64,000 nucleotides of DNA from Syntrophales bacterium. Its GTDB lineage: Bacteria; Desulfobacterota; Syntrophia; Syntrophales; UBA2210. Below the pieces are notes generated by a model, which saw only the letters and a program-made list of their open reading frames with translations, did no database searches and had not been told where the DNA came from. Location: positions 1-64,000 of the forward strand of contig JALNXD010000009.1 of assembly GCA_023230565.1 (NCBI GenBank). The letters are read 5' to 3'. This document shows, in pieces, positions 9,053 through 18,314 of this stretch. The position numbers and the translations under genes were made by a program. Each line of letters begins with the position of its first letter. The first letter of the stretch is position 1.

Positions 9053-9091
9053 CGGGGTACGGCACGGCATTTCGCCTTCTGCCGTAACCCC
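9053..9091 (-). terminator. Possible weak terminator or attenuating hairpin after binding protein 1
   Basis: On the minus strand GGGGTTACGGCA (9091-9080) can pair with TGCCGTACCCC (9063-9053) with one bulge. Only a short interrupted T run (CTCTTTTCC) follows, so it may reduce rather than stop transcription into the hydrolase genes. Confidence 0.35.
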
Positions 9092-9098
9092 TCCGGTT

Positions 9099-10379
9099 CT
9101 ATTGGCCGGTCTTCTTTCTCAGATCCTTGACCCTGATGTACTCCAGACCGGGATTCGTCATTTCAACGAGCTTTTCCGGATGTACGAGAACAAATTTTCC
9201 GTCCGTCTGGAACTGACCCAGAGGAAACGGCTGATAAGGATATCCCTTCTTCGATTCGTGAAGTGAATCAAAAGCCCAGATCCAGAAGCCGTGCTGGAAC
9301 TCGCCCCCTTCGATTATCTTTATAAGTTTCTCCACATCTGAAGTGCCTCCTGCATCTTCAACCGCTTTTTTAAGTATCCAGGGGCCGTCATATGTGGAAT
9401 ACGTCGAAGAGAGAACGCCGACGCCTTTCTCTTTCAATTTACTGATAAATGGAACTGTTCTCTTCGTATAGGGAATAACGATTTCCGGCCCCTGGGGCGT
9501 GGCGCCCAAGGCACGTCCGCCTGTCATTTTCCAAAACGCGGCATATGCACACGCACCGGCCCAGAGAACGATATCCACATCTTTTGCCGCCGATTGCGCC
9601 CACTGTTTTACGAGCGCAACCGTGTCGGTATACCCTGTTATCCAGTAAATCGTATCGGCGCCGCTAGCCGCGACTTTTTCCAAAATAGGCAAAAACATTT
9701 TTTCCTTTATATCAGTAAGTGTATAGTAGGCCACTTCAATGCCGTTTTTCTCAAAGTGATCTTTCATTGAAGGAAGCCCGTATTTGCCATTGCGGAAAAG
9801 TTCCGTCCAGCCTACATCTTCGATAAGCAGCGCAAGCTTTTTAGTCCCTACAGTATTTCTAAAAAATTCCATAAGTTGTATGCCGGGACTGTAAAAATTG
9901 GCTGCGCTGGTTTCCGGATGGAAAAGAAATTTATATTTGTCATATTCGTTCCCTACGATATCCATGTTGAAACCGGCCGAATAGACAGAAAACAAAAGAT
10001 GCGGATTACTCTGGTACAGGCGGGCACCCAGTTGCGCGCATGCTGTTGTTCCCTCGGTCCCCTCCACGAATATCAACAGGCACTTGTCATTGAGCACCAT
10101 TTTTTTATACGCAGCCATTGCAAGGGGCATCTGCATCTTGAAATCTTCAGCCACAAGTTCAACGGGCCTTCCCATGATGCCTCCTGCATCATTTATCTCC
10201 TGAATGCTGATCTCCAATGAGGTTTTTTCACTTATTCCCTGCGGGCTTGAAAACGCACCTATCAGGCCTATTCTTATCGGCTCTTCAGCCAGGATTTCCG
10301 CTGCTGTGCCCGATAAAAAAATTATGCCCGCTATCAAGACGGCCAGGCACATCCACTTTCCGACTTTGTTTCTCCTCAC
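9099..10379 (-). CDS. ABC transporter substrate-binding protein, LivK type (paralogue 1)
   Basis: A periplasmic Peripla_BP_6 family protein that delivers a ligand to a LivHMGF permease. The GTG at 10379 is chosen because GGAGGG (10390-10385) lies 5 bases upstream; an in-frame ATG at 10403 has no such site. The leader is basic (MRRNKVGKW) then hydrophobic, ending near AEILA-EEPIRIG. It is the most divergent of six paralogues here: ligand-loop GAFSSPQGISEKT instead of GALSTPYGASNKA, and VEGTEGTTACAQ instead of TEGTEGSTACAQ. It shares WITGYTDTVALVKQW and YDGPWILK. It lies 145 bases downstream of a carboxyltransferase, so it is probably in the same transcription unit. The ligand is unknown; organic acids and aromatics are common for such systems. 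Confidence 0.9.
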   Translation of the reverse strand: MRRNKVGKWMCLAVLIAGIIFLSGTAAEILAEEPIRIGLIGAFSSPQGISEKTSLEISIQEINDAGGIMGRPVELVAEDFKMQMPLAMAAYKKMVLNDKCLLIFVEGTEGTTACAQLGARLYQSNPHLLFSVYSAGFNMDIVGNEYDKYKFLFHPETSAANFYSPGIQLMEFFRNTVGTKKLALLIEDVGWTELFRNGKYGLPSMKDHFEKNGIEVAYYTLTDIKEKMFLPILEKVAASGADTIYWITGYTDTVALVKQWAQSAAKDVDIVLWAGACAYAAFWKMTGGRALGATPQGPEIVIPYTKRTVPFISKLKEKGVGVLSSTYSTYDGPWILKKAVEDAGGTSDVEKLIKIIEGGEFQHGFWIWAFDSLHESKKGYPYQPFPLGQFQTDGKFVLVHPEKLVEMTNPGLEYIRVKDLRKKTGQ

Positions 10380-10523
10380 AATTTCCCTCCTTTTAACTAT
10401 CACATCATATATTTAATACGAAGCACCCTTCCCTTTGCTCTTCCGGCTGACACCGCAAATTCGCTGGACAGCTGCGCAAGACTGCGAATGATCGAGGCCT
10501 CACTTACCTGATCAATTTCTTTT

Positions 10524-12158
10524 TTACCAGGGATCGACGAAATTGTGATTTGCCCCTCGGAATTCCGCCGAAGGAATGTTCGGCAATCCCCGTAAAATCC
10601 ATTTACGTGTATCAGCCGGGTCGATCACCGCATCCAATTCCAGGTAAGAGGCTACATTGATCGCTTTTCCCCTTCTGTACAATTCAGCTACGAGCGTTTC
10701 GTAGAGGGCTTCCCGTTCCTGAGGGTCTTTCACGGCTTCCAGCTCTTTCCTGAAACCGGCTTTAACCGCTCCTTCCAGCCCCATGCCGCCGAATTCACCC
10801 GTCGGCCATGACGCCGTAAAGACTGATTCCAGAAATCCTCCTCCCGCCATTGCCATGGCGCCCAGACCATACCCCCTTCTCAGAACCACCGCGAAAATGG
10901 GAACCGTTATATTGGCGCCGACTACGAACATACGACATACATGGCGAACCTGAGCCCGTTTTTCGATCTCCGGCCCCACCATAAACCCCGGCGTATCGAT
11001 CAATGAGAGGATAGGCAGTCCGTGAGCGCTGCATATCTGCTGTAATCTCGCCACCTTGTCGGCACCCTCTGCTTCAATGGCCCCTCCCGTAACCTTGCAG
11101 TTATTCGCAAAAACACCGAAGGGTTTCCCTTCGATGCGCATAAAACCGGTAATCATACTGGGGCCGAATTGGGCGCGCAACTCCATGAAAGAATCTTTAT
11201 CCGCCAGAGTTTTTATAACGGTTCTGATATCGTAGACGCGCCGCCTGTTCTCCGGAATCAAGCGGCGAAGGATGCGCTGGTCTTCAGCTTCCCACTCAGT
11301 GTCCGCCCCCTGAAAATAGGAGAGATATTTTTTGGTTGCCGCAATCGCCTCTTTGTCATCAGCTACAAGGATATCGACAGTCCCGTTGCCCGTCTGGATA
11401 TCCATAGGCCCGACATCTTCCGGTTTAACCACTCCGAGGCCGCCGCCTTCGATCATAACCGGACCTCCCATTCCTATATTGGAGTCACGTGTCGAAATTA
11501 TGACATCGCAGCATCCAAGCAGAGCGGAATTCCCGGCAAAGCAATAACCGGTTACAACACCTATCACCGGAACTTCGCCGCTTAAACGTGCAAATAAATA
11601 AAATGTAGATAAATCCAGCCCTGATGCGACAATTCCGTCCGCATCCACGTCGCCCGGTCTGCCGCCGCCGCCTTCCGCAAGATAAATCAGCGGCAGGCGC
11701 TGTTCATAGGCCACCTGCAAAATCCTGTCCTTTTTTTTATGATTAAAGAATCCTTGCGTTCCGGCTAACACGGTATAATCGTAAGCCATTATCATGCAAC
11801 GGGATTTTTCTTGCCCGTAAAGAGAACCGTTTACAGAACCGATTCCCGCAATCATGCCGTCGGTAGGGGTTCTCTTAATAAGATCATCCAGTGACCTGCG
11901 CTGCCGTTGCGCTGCCAGCGCAAACGCACCATACTCGATAAAGGTATCGGGATCGCACAATTCATTCACATAGGTACGGGCAGTGCGCCTGTTCTTGTCA
12001 TTTCTCCTCGCCACCTCGTCCGGACGATTTTCGTCAAGGCCAAACGAGTACCTTTCGATAACCTCCGCCAAATCCGGACGGATATGATCGAGTTCGATAT
12101 CCTTTTTAACTGAGGGCTGTTTCTCCTGCTTTTCTTCGGAATGTAAACCAGATTTCAT
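10524..12158 (-). CDS. Acyl-CoA carboxyltransferase subunit (PccB/AccD-like)
   Basis: 544 residues, full length for the family, with both crotonase-like halves. The N-terminal half has DGMIAGIGSVNG, the acyl-CoA loop LAEGGGGRPGD in place of the usual SGGAR, and GMGGPVMIEGGG. The C-terminal half has TGGAIEAEGADKVARL, DTPGFMVGPE and LRRGYGLGAMAMAGGG. It catalyses carboxyl transfer between biotin and acyl-CoA in carboxylases or Na+-pumping decarboxylases. It lies 43 bases after the second CoA-transferase gene, which supports a shared operon. The GGGG loop is unusual and may reflect a non-standard acyl group. The third carboxyltransferase of this island (21690-23240) has the more usual DAGGTR, which argues that the two act on different substrates. 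Confidence 0.92.
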   Translation of the reverse strand: MKSGLHSEEKQEKQPSVKKDIELDHIRPDLAEVIERYSFGLDENRPDEVARRNDKNRRTARTYVNELCDPDTFIEYGAFALAAQRQRRSLDDLIKRTPTDGMIAGIGSVNGSLYGQEKSRCMIMAYDYTVLAGTQGFFNHKKKDRILQVAYEQRLPLIYLAEGGGGRPGDVDADGIVASGLDLSTFYLFARLSGEVPVIGVVTGYCFAGNSALLGCCDVIISTRDSNIGMGGPVMIEGGGLGVVKPEDVGPMDIQTGNGTVDILVADDKEAIAATKKYLSYFQGADTEWEAEDQRILRRLIPENRRRVYDIRTVIKTLADKDSFMELRAQFGPSMITGFMRIEGKPFGVFANNCKVTGGAIEAEGADKVARLQQICSAHGLPILSLIDTPGFMVGPEIEKRAQVRHVCRMFVVGANITVPIFAVVLRRGYGLGAMAMAGGGFLESVFTASWPTGEFGGMGLEGAVKAGFRKELEAVKDPQEREALYETLVAELYRRGKAINVASYLELDAVIDPADTRKWILRGLPNIPSAEFRGANHNFVDPW

Positions 12159-12201
12159 ATTTACCGCCTTTTTGCAGATTATAATTCAGTACTTTTCAGT
12201 G

Positions 12202-13551
12202 TTACTTCTTTTTGAGCTTCAGTCCGTATTCTTCGGCTACTTTTTCGTTATCTTCCCCCTTCTTGACCTTGAGCCACTCCATTTTAGCAGGAGTTTCCGA
12301 CATACGTGGCGGCAAAGCGGGAATTATCACTGTTCCGTCATCGGGAATTTCGCATTCAAGGAAACTTTTGCGGATTTTCCAGTGCTGTTCTTTCATCACT
12401 TCTTCGGGCTTCAGAGTCTTTACAACCATTGGAAAACCTTTTGAACGTAAGGGGTCCCGTGCGGCTTTCGCTCCATAGGCAAGTGTTTTCTGCGTAAGCT
12501 CCTCTTGCGTGTGCGTGGCGATTTCCTTTTTCATTTCCGCTTCCAGCTCGTCCAGCTTTTCAGGGTCATCCGCAATCCTGTCGAACAGAAAGCGCCAATC
12601 GTCCTCCAGGTCCCAGCGGCCGAGAATCTTTATAAGACTGCGAAAGTCGGCATCTGTTGCCGCCGAAACAGTGACATATCCGTCTTTTGCTTTATAGTAC
12701 CCGTAAGGGAACAGGCACCAGTCGTAATTGCCGACCCTGGTGCGCGGCCTTTCTGTCGTAAACCCCCAGACCAAAGAAAAACCGGGCCATGAGCACAATG
12801 CATCGTAGGTGGCAAGATCAACCATTTGCCCCTCTCCTGTCCGGTCCCTGTGAATCAGCGCTGTCAGAATGCCTGCGACACCCACTGCGGCAGACATATA
12901 TGTTGCCGCCCAAATTCCCGCCTTAACGGGGACATTGTAGGGCTCGGGCGCTTTTGGATTCCCTGAAAGCGCCGGATACCCTGATTCCGATTGAGCGGTC
13001 AGATCAGTATCCGGTATATTCCTGAATTCCTCACCTTTTTTCGTGTAATGACCGTAGGGTGAGACGGAAACGTAAATCAGACCTTTATTGGATGGTGAAA
13101 GCTGACGATAGCCTATGCCGAGCTCATCAAGATGGCCCGGCTTCATGGCATCGATCAGGATATCGGCTTTCTCAGCCAGCTTTTTTATATTCGCAATGCC
13201 TTCTTCATCATTAAAATCAATGGTAACGGATAATTTATTTCTGCTTTCGATTACAAAGGGGAGGCCCACACCATTGATGTAACGCCCGTAATATGTGGCC
13301 TCTCTTGCTGCATCCCCTTCCGGCGGTTCTATTTTAATAACTGTTGCACCCATCTCGCCCAGCATCGCGCCGCATACAAGTCCCGGAAAATTGGCATAAC
13401 TTATTTCCAGAACGCGGATCTGATCGAGCGATCCTTTCTTTGCTCCTGTCGCACTCATCATTTCCGCCAAAAGATTATTAAACTGCTCCAGGTGCTCCTG
13501 GGTCTTCTTCCCTGTCATATGCTTGGAAAATACCTGCTGCTTCTTTTTCAC
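12202..13551 (-). CDS. Class III CoA-transferase (CaiB/BaiF/Frc family), catalytic Asp not conserved
   Basis: Members of this family move CoA between carboxylic acids, via an Asp that forms a mixed anhydride. The GTG at 13551 is preferred: AAAGGA lies ~10 bases upstream and it leaves a 4-base gap to the preceding gene, giving 449 residues; an ATG at 13593 would overlap that gene. IRVLEISYANFPGLVCG, MGATVIKIEPPEGD and the GTGEGQMVDLATYDAL-like block place it in the family. By hand alignment the position of the catalytic Asp (Frc Asp169) falls in VKAGIWAATYMSAA, where no Asp is present, while the upstream neighbour keeps it. This suggests a non-catalytic or accessory subunit of a heteromeric transferase, as known for some two-gene CaiB-type systems. 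Confidence 0.88.
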   Translation of the reverse strand: MKKKQQVFSKHMTGKKTQEHLEQFNNLLAEMMSATGAKKGSLDQIRVLEISYANFPGLVCGAMLGEMGATVIKIEPPEGDAAREATYYGRYINGVGLPFVIESRNKLSVTIDFNDEEGIANIKKLAEKADILIDAMKPGHLDELGIGYRQLSPSNKGLIYVSVSPYGHYTKKGEEFRNIPDTDLTAQSESGYPALSGNPKAPEPYNVPVKAGIWAATYMSAAVGVAGILTALIHRDRTGEGQMVDLATYDALCSWPGFSLVWGFTTERPRTRVGNYDWCLFPYGYYKAKDGYVTVSAATDADFRSLIKILGRWDLEDDWRFLFDRIADDPEKLDELEAEMKKEIATHTQEELTQKTLAYGAKAARDPLRSKGFPMVVKTLKPEEVMKEQHWKIRKSFLECEIPDDGTVIIPALPPRMSETPAKMEWLKVKKGEDNEKVAEEYGLKLKKK

Positions 13552-13555
13552 GCTC

Positions 13556-14911
13556 TCAGGTCCTTTCGTCACGTTTGTAATTAAACATTTCATCCTCGGC
13601 AATATCGTAATAACTGGGCGGCCGTTTGCCCACACGATTATCCCAGTAGCCGATTATATGCTGCCTTTCCAGTTCTCTGATATCTTTTTCCGAAAGCCCG
13701 AGAACCTCCTTGAAGACATACCGATTATGATATCCTATAGGCCGTGTCAGGTGCTTGATTCGTCCGGGGCTTTTCTGGAGCGACACCGGAGGGCCTGCCC
13801 ACGTTCCCTTCCCGTACATGTCATCTTCAAATTCGACTACACTCCCGCGCTCTTTTCGCCATGGATCCTGCGTAAGTTTCCAGTCATCCATGAGGGCCGA
13901 AGCGGGAAAACCCTTTTCCCTGGCCAGCCCGATAATCTCTTCCGCCGTCCGGCTGCGTGCCCATTTTTCCAGGATTGTGTTTATCGCATCGGCATGTTCC
14001 GTAAGCAGACGCTGTGATGCTTCGCTGAAGCGCGGATCCTGGGCCAATTCGGAAGAACCCATCGCTTCAGCCAGCATTGAAAACTGTTCATTTGTTGCGA
14101 TTGCAATAGCAACATATTGGCCATCTTTGGATTTGAATATACCGGAAGGCGCCATAGTCGGGTCGAAATTTCCCGTCTGCGTGAGGTCTTCACCGGCAAG
14201 ATTCATATATGTCCAGTTATGCATGGCACGCATAAGCGATTCCGTCTGGGCAATATCGATATACTGCCCCTTCCCTGTTTTCTCCCGGTGATGAATCGCT
14301 GAAAGCAATCCGACAACTCCCAGAATCGCGGGGTAAAAATCGCCGTAATAATCAGGAAGCTTATAGGTGTAATCTTCCGAAAATCCCGTCATTCTTGCGA
14401 CACCCGTCACCGATTGCGAAATAAGATCGTAGCTCGGGAAATAACGCAGAGGACCCCATTGCCCATATCCGCTGCAGCTGATATAAATGATCTTCGGATT
14501 GATCTTGCTCATAGCCATATACCCGAGACCCCATGCTTCAACGAGACCGGCTCTGTAGTTTTCAATTACTATATCCGACTTTTTCACCAGGTCCTTCAGG
14601 AGGTCTTTTCCTTTTTGCTTCTTCAAATCAATGGCGGCAAAATATTTATTCGGATTCAATGCTTGAAAATAAGGGCAGGAATCCTTCCAGAATTTACCCC
14701 AGTACGTCCCGGTTCGCCAATCATCTCCCGCCTCCGGTTCCTCTACCTTGATAACTTCGGCGCCGAACATGGCCATCCATTTTGCTATCATGGGACCGAA
14801 TATCACGCGGGTCAGGTCAAGCACCCTGATCCCTTTCAAAGCCTCGGGTTTCGAGGCCGACTGCGAGGGATCAAAAAGCTGCTCCGTAAACGAAAAATAA
14901 TCTTGTGTCAT
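13556..14911 (-). CDS. Class III CoA-transferase (CaiB/BaiF/Frc family), catalytic Asp present
   Basis: About 451 residues. The ATG at 14911 is 8 bases from AAGGGG; a GTG at 14917 is too close to it. The N-terminal Rossmann part reads GIRVLDLTRVIFGP, MFGAEVIKVEEPEAGD and later VIENYRAG. The block PDYYGDFYPAILGVVG carries an Asp at the expected catalytic position, and GKGQYIDIAQTES is the usual following motif. It should transfer CoA to an incoming acid from a donor such as succinyl-CoA or acetyl-CoA, avoiding ATP cost; the actual donor is unknown. It lies 12 bases after livF and 4 bases before the second CoA-transferase, so transport and activation are genetically coupled. Confidence 0.92.
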   Translation of the reverse strand: MTQDYFSFTEQLFDPSQSASKPEALKGIRVLDLTRVIFGPMIAKWMAMFGAEVIKVEEPEAGDDWRTGTYWGKFWKDSCPYFQALNPNKYFAAIDLKKQKGKDLLKDLVKKSDIVIENYRAGLVEAWGLGYMAMSKINPKIIYISCSGYGQWGPLRYFPSYDLISQSVTGVARMTGFSEDYTYKLPDYYGDFYPAILGVVGLLSAIHHREKTGKGQYIDIAQTESLMRAMHNWTYMNLAGEDLTQTGNFDPTMAPSGIFKSKDGQYVAIAIATNEQFSMLAEAMGSSELAQDPRFSEASQRLLTEHADAINTILEKWARSRTAEEIIGLAREKGFPASALMDDWKLTQDPWRKERGSVVEFEDDMYGKGTWAGPPVSLQKSPGRIKHLTRPIGYHNRYVFKEVLGLSEKDIRELERQHIIGYWDNRVGKRPPSYYDIAEDEMFNYKRDERT

Positions 14912-14923
14912 TATCACATCCCC

Positions 14924-15628
14924 TTACATGCCCAAAAATGCCTGTTTGATATGTTCATTATTCAGCAGGAATTCATTCGATCCTTCCATAACGATTCGCC
15001 CGTTTTCAAGGACATACCCCCGTGAGCACAGCTTAAGAGCCTGGCTTACATTCTGTTCCGACAAGAGAATAGTCATACCCTGTTCCCGGAGCACTTTCAT
15101 CGTCTCGTAGATTTCAAGAAGAATTTTAGGCGCCAGACCCAGAGAGGGCTCGTCTATCATCAGCAGTTTGGGAAGAGCCATCAGCCCCCTGCCTACAACC
15201 ATGATCTGTCTCTCTCCACCGCTCAAAAGCCGTGACTGCTGATTGCTGCGGTCATGCAGCTTGGGAAAGATCTTATAGATCCATTCAAGTGTCTCGAATC
15301 TTTTTTCCCATGCTTCGTCGCGACAGGCCGCTCCCATAAGAAGATTTTCCTTCACCGTCATGAAGGGGAAAATCTTTCCCCCTTCGGGAACCTGCACTAT
15401 GCCCCTTTCATAATGGACGCTCGGATCATTCGCCGCGCATGGTTGATTTTGAAAATAGATACTGCCCTGACTGGGAATTGTCCCGGAAACCGCATTGAGC
15501 ACCGTTGTTTTTCCCGCACCGTTCGATCCCAGCAGGGCAACACACTCGCCTTCCTTCACGTGCAGATCCAGGTCGTATATCACCTGGATAATGCCGTAAG
15601 AAACATTGATTTTTTCTAGTCTAAGCAA
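14924..15628 (-). CDS. livF: Branched-chain-type ABC transporter ATP-binding protein LivF
   Basis: The ATPase subunit that works with LivG to power a LivHM permease. The TTG at 15628 is proposed as start: GGAGAG lies 5-6 bases upstream, it overlaps the livG stop by 8 bases, and it gives 234 residues, the usual LivF length. An ATG at 15652 would give 242 residues and a longer overlap. Walker A is GSNGAGKTT, the Q-loop segment is VPEGGKIFPFMT, the signature is LLSGGERQ, and Walker B is LLMIDEPSLGLAP, followed by the H-loop LLSEQNVSQ. All motifs are canonical, so this is a functional ATPase. Confidence 0.93.
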   Translation of the reverse strand: MLRLEKINVSYGIIQVIYDLDLHVKEGECVALLGSNGAGKTTVLNAVSGTIPSQGSIYFQNQPCAANDPSVHYERGIVQVPEGGKIFPFMTVKENLLMGAACRDEAWEKRFETLEWIYKIFPKLHDRSNQQSRLLSGGERQIMVVGRGLMALPKLLMIDEPSLGLAPKILLEIYETMKVLREQGMTILLSEQNVSQALKLCSRGYVLENGRIVMEGSNEFLLNNEHIKQAFLGM

Positions 15629-16355
15629 TTTTCTCTCCCAAATATGCTTCAATAACCTGAGGGTCGTTTGCGATTTCGCCGGGCAGGCCTGAAGAGATGA
15701 TCTCTCCGTAATGGAGTACTACCACCCGTTGCGTCGCCTCCATGATGATTTTCATCACATGCTCTATCCATAGGATTGTTACGTGAAATTCTTCGATTAT
15801 CTTTTCGATAAGCCGTATAGCCACTCTCCCTTCAGCTTGATTCAAACCGGCCATAACCTCGTCGATCAAAATAAGCCTCGGTGTCGTCGCCAGTGCCCTC
15901 GCCAGTTCAAGCGCTCGCAATTCAAAGAGCGACAAATCGCGGGCCAGTATATTACGCTTTCCGAAAAGTCCTACAAATTCAAGGCAGTGAGATGCATCGA
16001 GCATTCCGTCAACCAAACTCATGTTGGGTCTTTTCTTTCCGCAGAGCACTCCGACACCTACATTCATGAGGGCCGTCATATCGGGGAATGGCCGGGGAAT
16101 CTGATACGTTCTGCTGACTCCGCGCCGGCAGACTTGAAACGGTTCAAGTTTTGTAATGTCATGGCCGTCAAATACTATTTTGCCCTCCTCCGGATTAAAT
16201 GTACCGGCAATGAGATTCATCAATGTTGTTTTGCCGGCCCCGTTCGGACCTATAAGGCCGACAATTTCACCTTCCTTGATTTCCATGCTCACATTATCGA
16301 CGGCAGTCAGTCCGCCGAACCTTTTTGTCACGTTTTCAATTGTAAGAAGCGACAT
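15621..16355 (-). CDS. livG: Branched-chain-type ABC transporter ATP-binding protein LivG
   Basis: 244 residues, slightly shorter than E. coli LivG (255). Walker A is GPNGAGKTTLM and the Q-loop region is RTYQIPRPFPDMT. Walker B is LILIDEVMAGLN, where DEV replaces the common DEP. The ABC signature is weak: LSLFELRALELARAL appears where LSYGEQRRLEIAR is usual. Paired with the fully canonical LivF, this could give one strong and one degenerate ATP site. The ATG at 16355 is preceded by GAGGT and lies 12 bases after the livM stop. Confidence 0.92.
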   Translation of the reverse strand: MSLLTIENVTKRFGGLTAVDNVSMEIKEGEIVGLIGPNGAGKTTLMNLIAGTFNPEEGKIVFDGHDITKLEPFQVCRRGVSRTYQIPRPFPDMTALMNVGVGVLCGKKRPNMSLVDGMLDASHCLEFVGLFGKRNILARDLSLFELRALELARALATTPRLILIDEVMAGLNQAEGRVAIRLIEKIIEEFHVTILWIEHVMKIIMEATQRVVVLHYGEIISSGLPGEIANDPQVIEAYLGEKIA

Positions 16356-16367
16356 AACCTCAATCCT

Positions 16368-17402
16368 TTAGCGTTTTCTTACCCGTATAGTCGGATAATA
16401 TTCACGATACCTGTGCATCCGGTACAGACCATAGATGCCTTCCTTAAGCGCAAAGAGGAGTATCAGCAGAATAAGAGGGAAAAGTATATAATGGGCAAGG
16501 CCGACTACCGTGAGCGCTTTTTCAAGGATGACCACAAAATAGGCGCCGTAAACAGCCCCGTATACATCCCCTCTTCCTCCTATCATGACCATCAAAAGTA
16601 TCTTCAGCATGAAAGGAAGCTGCAGATAGGTGACGCCCGAGAAGGTGCCGAAGTAATGTGCGGCAAACCATCCCGCAACGGCTACCATCGTGGAAGTAAT
16701 CACGAAACTTATGATTTTCCATCTTTTGATATTCAGACCCAGATTATTTGCAACTTCTTCGTCGTCGTTGATTGCGGCGGAATAAAGTCCTATCCGCGAA
16801 TCAAAGACTTTCACTACGACAAATAAAAAAATAACCATCATGATCAGAGCCATATACCCGGTAATGATATATTCCGCTTTGATACTGCTCACGTTTACCA
16901 GGGGCGCTATTCCGTATAATCCCGTTTCCCCTTTGAATATGCTGAAATAATAGGTAATCTCCAGGAAAATTAAAGGAATGATCAGGGTTATAAGCGAAAA
17001 ATACAATCCTTTGGCAATGTTGGTCAGAGGACTGAAAATGAAACCGAAAAACAGCCCTCCCAAGATCGCAAAAGGCAATGTTGCCCAAGGCCCCCAGCCG
17101 AAATGGACGCTCGCGAGGGCCGCAATAAAACCTCCAATGCCGACAAATGCCTGCGGTCCGAAATTCAGCCTTCCGATGCCCGTCATCTGCCATGCAAGCG
17201 GTATCGCGATACAGGCGTAAATATTAGCCGTTGCGATAAGGCTCAGCGCGTCAGGGCGTCCTGAAAACACAATGGGCAACAGGGCAAGCAGACCGATTCC
17301 CAATATTGGATTCCTCCAGTACCTGGTCTCAATCGGCCATTCAAATTTTTTATCGCCGAAGCGAAATACCATAAGCGCTCTTTTATGTTCGATTCTCACC
17401 AT
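16368..17402 (-). CDS. livM: Branched-chain-type ABC transporter permease LivM
   Basis: 344 residues with about nine hydrophobic segments, an inner-membrane permease subunit. The segments begin at PILGIGLLALLPIVFS and include the family block IGRLNFGPQAFVGIGGFIAA and the cytoplasmic coupling region around INDDEEVANNLGLNI, where the ATPases dock. The start overlaps the livH stop by 7 bases, so the two permease subunits are translationally coupled. The N-terminal ~25 residues before the first membrane span are polar, as in many LivM proteins. Confidence 0.93.
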   Translation of the reverse strand: MVRIEHKRALMVFRFGDKKFEWPIETRYWRNPILGIGLLALLPIVFSGRPDALSLIATANIYACIAIPLAWQMTGIGRLNFGPQAFVGIGGFIAALASVHFGWGPWATLPFAILGGLFFGFIFSPLTNIAKGLYFSLITLIIPLIFLEITYYFSIFKGETGLYGIAPLVNVSSIKAEYIITGYMALIMMVIFLFVVVKVFDSRIGLYSAAINDDEEVANNLGLNIKRWKIISFVITSTMVAVAGWFAAHYFGTFSGVTYLQLPFMLKILLMVMIGGRGDVYGAVYGAYFVVILEKALTVVGLAHYILFPLILLILLFALKEGIYGLYRMHRYREYYPTIRVRKR

Positions 17403-18268
17403 AACGTCTCACTTTTTGCGATTCCCTGAGGTTTAAAGATCATTACAAAAAAGACAACAAGAAGGATTGACATTCCCACAAGCCTGGGATTGCCAAGGAA
17501 AGCGACAGAAGATGCAATTAAGCCGACAATGAAACTTGCCATCACAGTTCCGCGAAGATTGCCCAGGCCGCCAAGAATTGTCACAAGAATCGCCGTTTGC
17601 AACAATGAATGACCCATATTGGGCTCAATGGCCCAGATCGGTGCAATAATGAGCATGCAAATTGTCGGCGGGACTACCGAGAGTATCATGGCGAGCGCAT
17701 AGACCCGCTCAACCCGCACGCCGAGAAGCCGGGAAGCCTCGAGCTGCTGGCTTATCGCCCGTATTTTAAAGCCGATTCTCGTCTTCATCAGGAAATAGAC
17801 GAAAAAGGCGGTTATCAGCACTGCAGCAATGATGACGATCAGCATCTGAGCGGGAATACTGACGGATCCCAGTTGAAGAGTATGCGAAAAGATAGCGGTC
17901 GGGATATCGACACCTGCGGTCACAGGATAAAAATGGTTCACCGTTTCCTCGACTATAAGGGACACGAGCAGTAGTGATGTAAGCAGAAGCTCCTCTTTTT
18001 CCATGTAGCGTTTCACTATCGGAAAATAAATGATACCCAGCGTAAACAGAAACTGGAGAATAAAAACTCCAATAATCGCCACCCAGAGATTCACGCCGAT
18101 CGTGGATAAAAGCATCCACATTCCGTAAATCGCCACCAGAAACGTTGCACCGTAACCAAGATTGAAAATTCCCAAAACTCCGCATATTAATGAAAAACCG
18201 AGAGCTATTAAAAGATAAAGTGAACCCAGTACCACCGTATACACAAGAATACTTTGAATTGCATCCAT
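17396..18268 (-). CDS. livH: Branched-chain-type ABC transporter permease LivH
   Basis: 290 residues with eight or so membrane spans, the second inner-membrane permease subunit. It begins MDAIQSILVYTVVLGSLYLLI, with the early block GFSLICGVLGIFNLGYGA and the late GGLGNLRGTVMASFIVGL, both typical of LivH. It is the first permease gene in the order livH-livM-livG-livF and follows a binding-protein gene 130 bases upstream across a structured spacer. That spacing suggests the binding protein is made in excess over the permease. Confidence 0.93.
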   Translation of the reverse strand: MDAIQSILVYTVVLGSLYLLIALGFSLICGVLGIFNLGYGATFLVAIYGMWMLLSTIGVNLWVAIIGVFILQFLFTLGIIYFPIVKRYMEKEELLLTSLLLVSLIVEETVNHFYPVTAGVDIPTAIFSHTLQLGSVSIPAQMLIVIIAAVLITAFFVYFLMKTRIGFKIRAISQQLEASRLLGVRVERVYALAMILSVVPPTICMLIIAPIWAIEPNMGHSLLQTAILVTILGGLGNLRGTVMASFIVGLIASSVAFLGNPRLVGMSILLVVFFVMIFKPQGIAKSETLW

Positions 18269-18314
18269 GGAGAGTAAAGCCCCTTTCGATAAATGCCTTT
18301 CCCTGTCAAAACAC

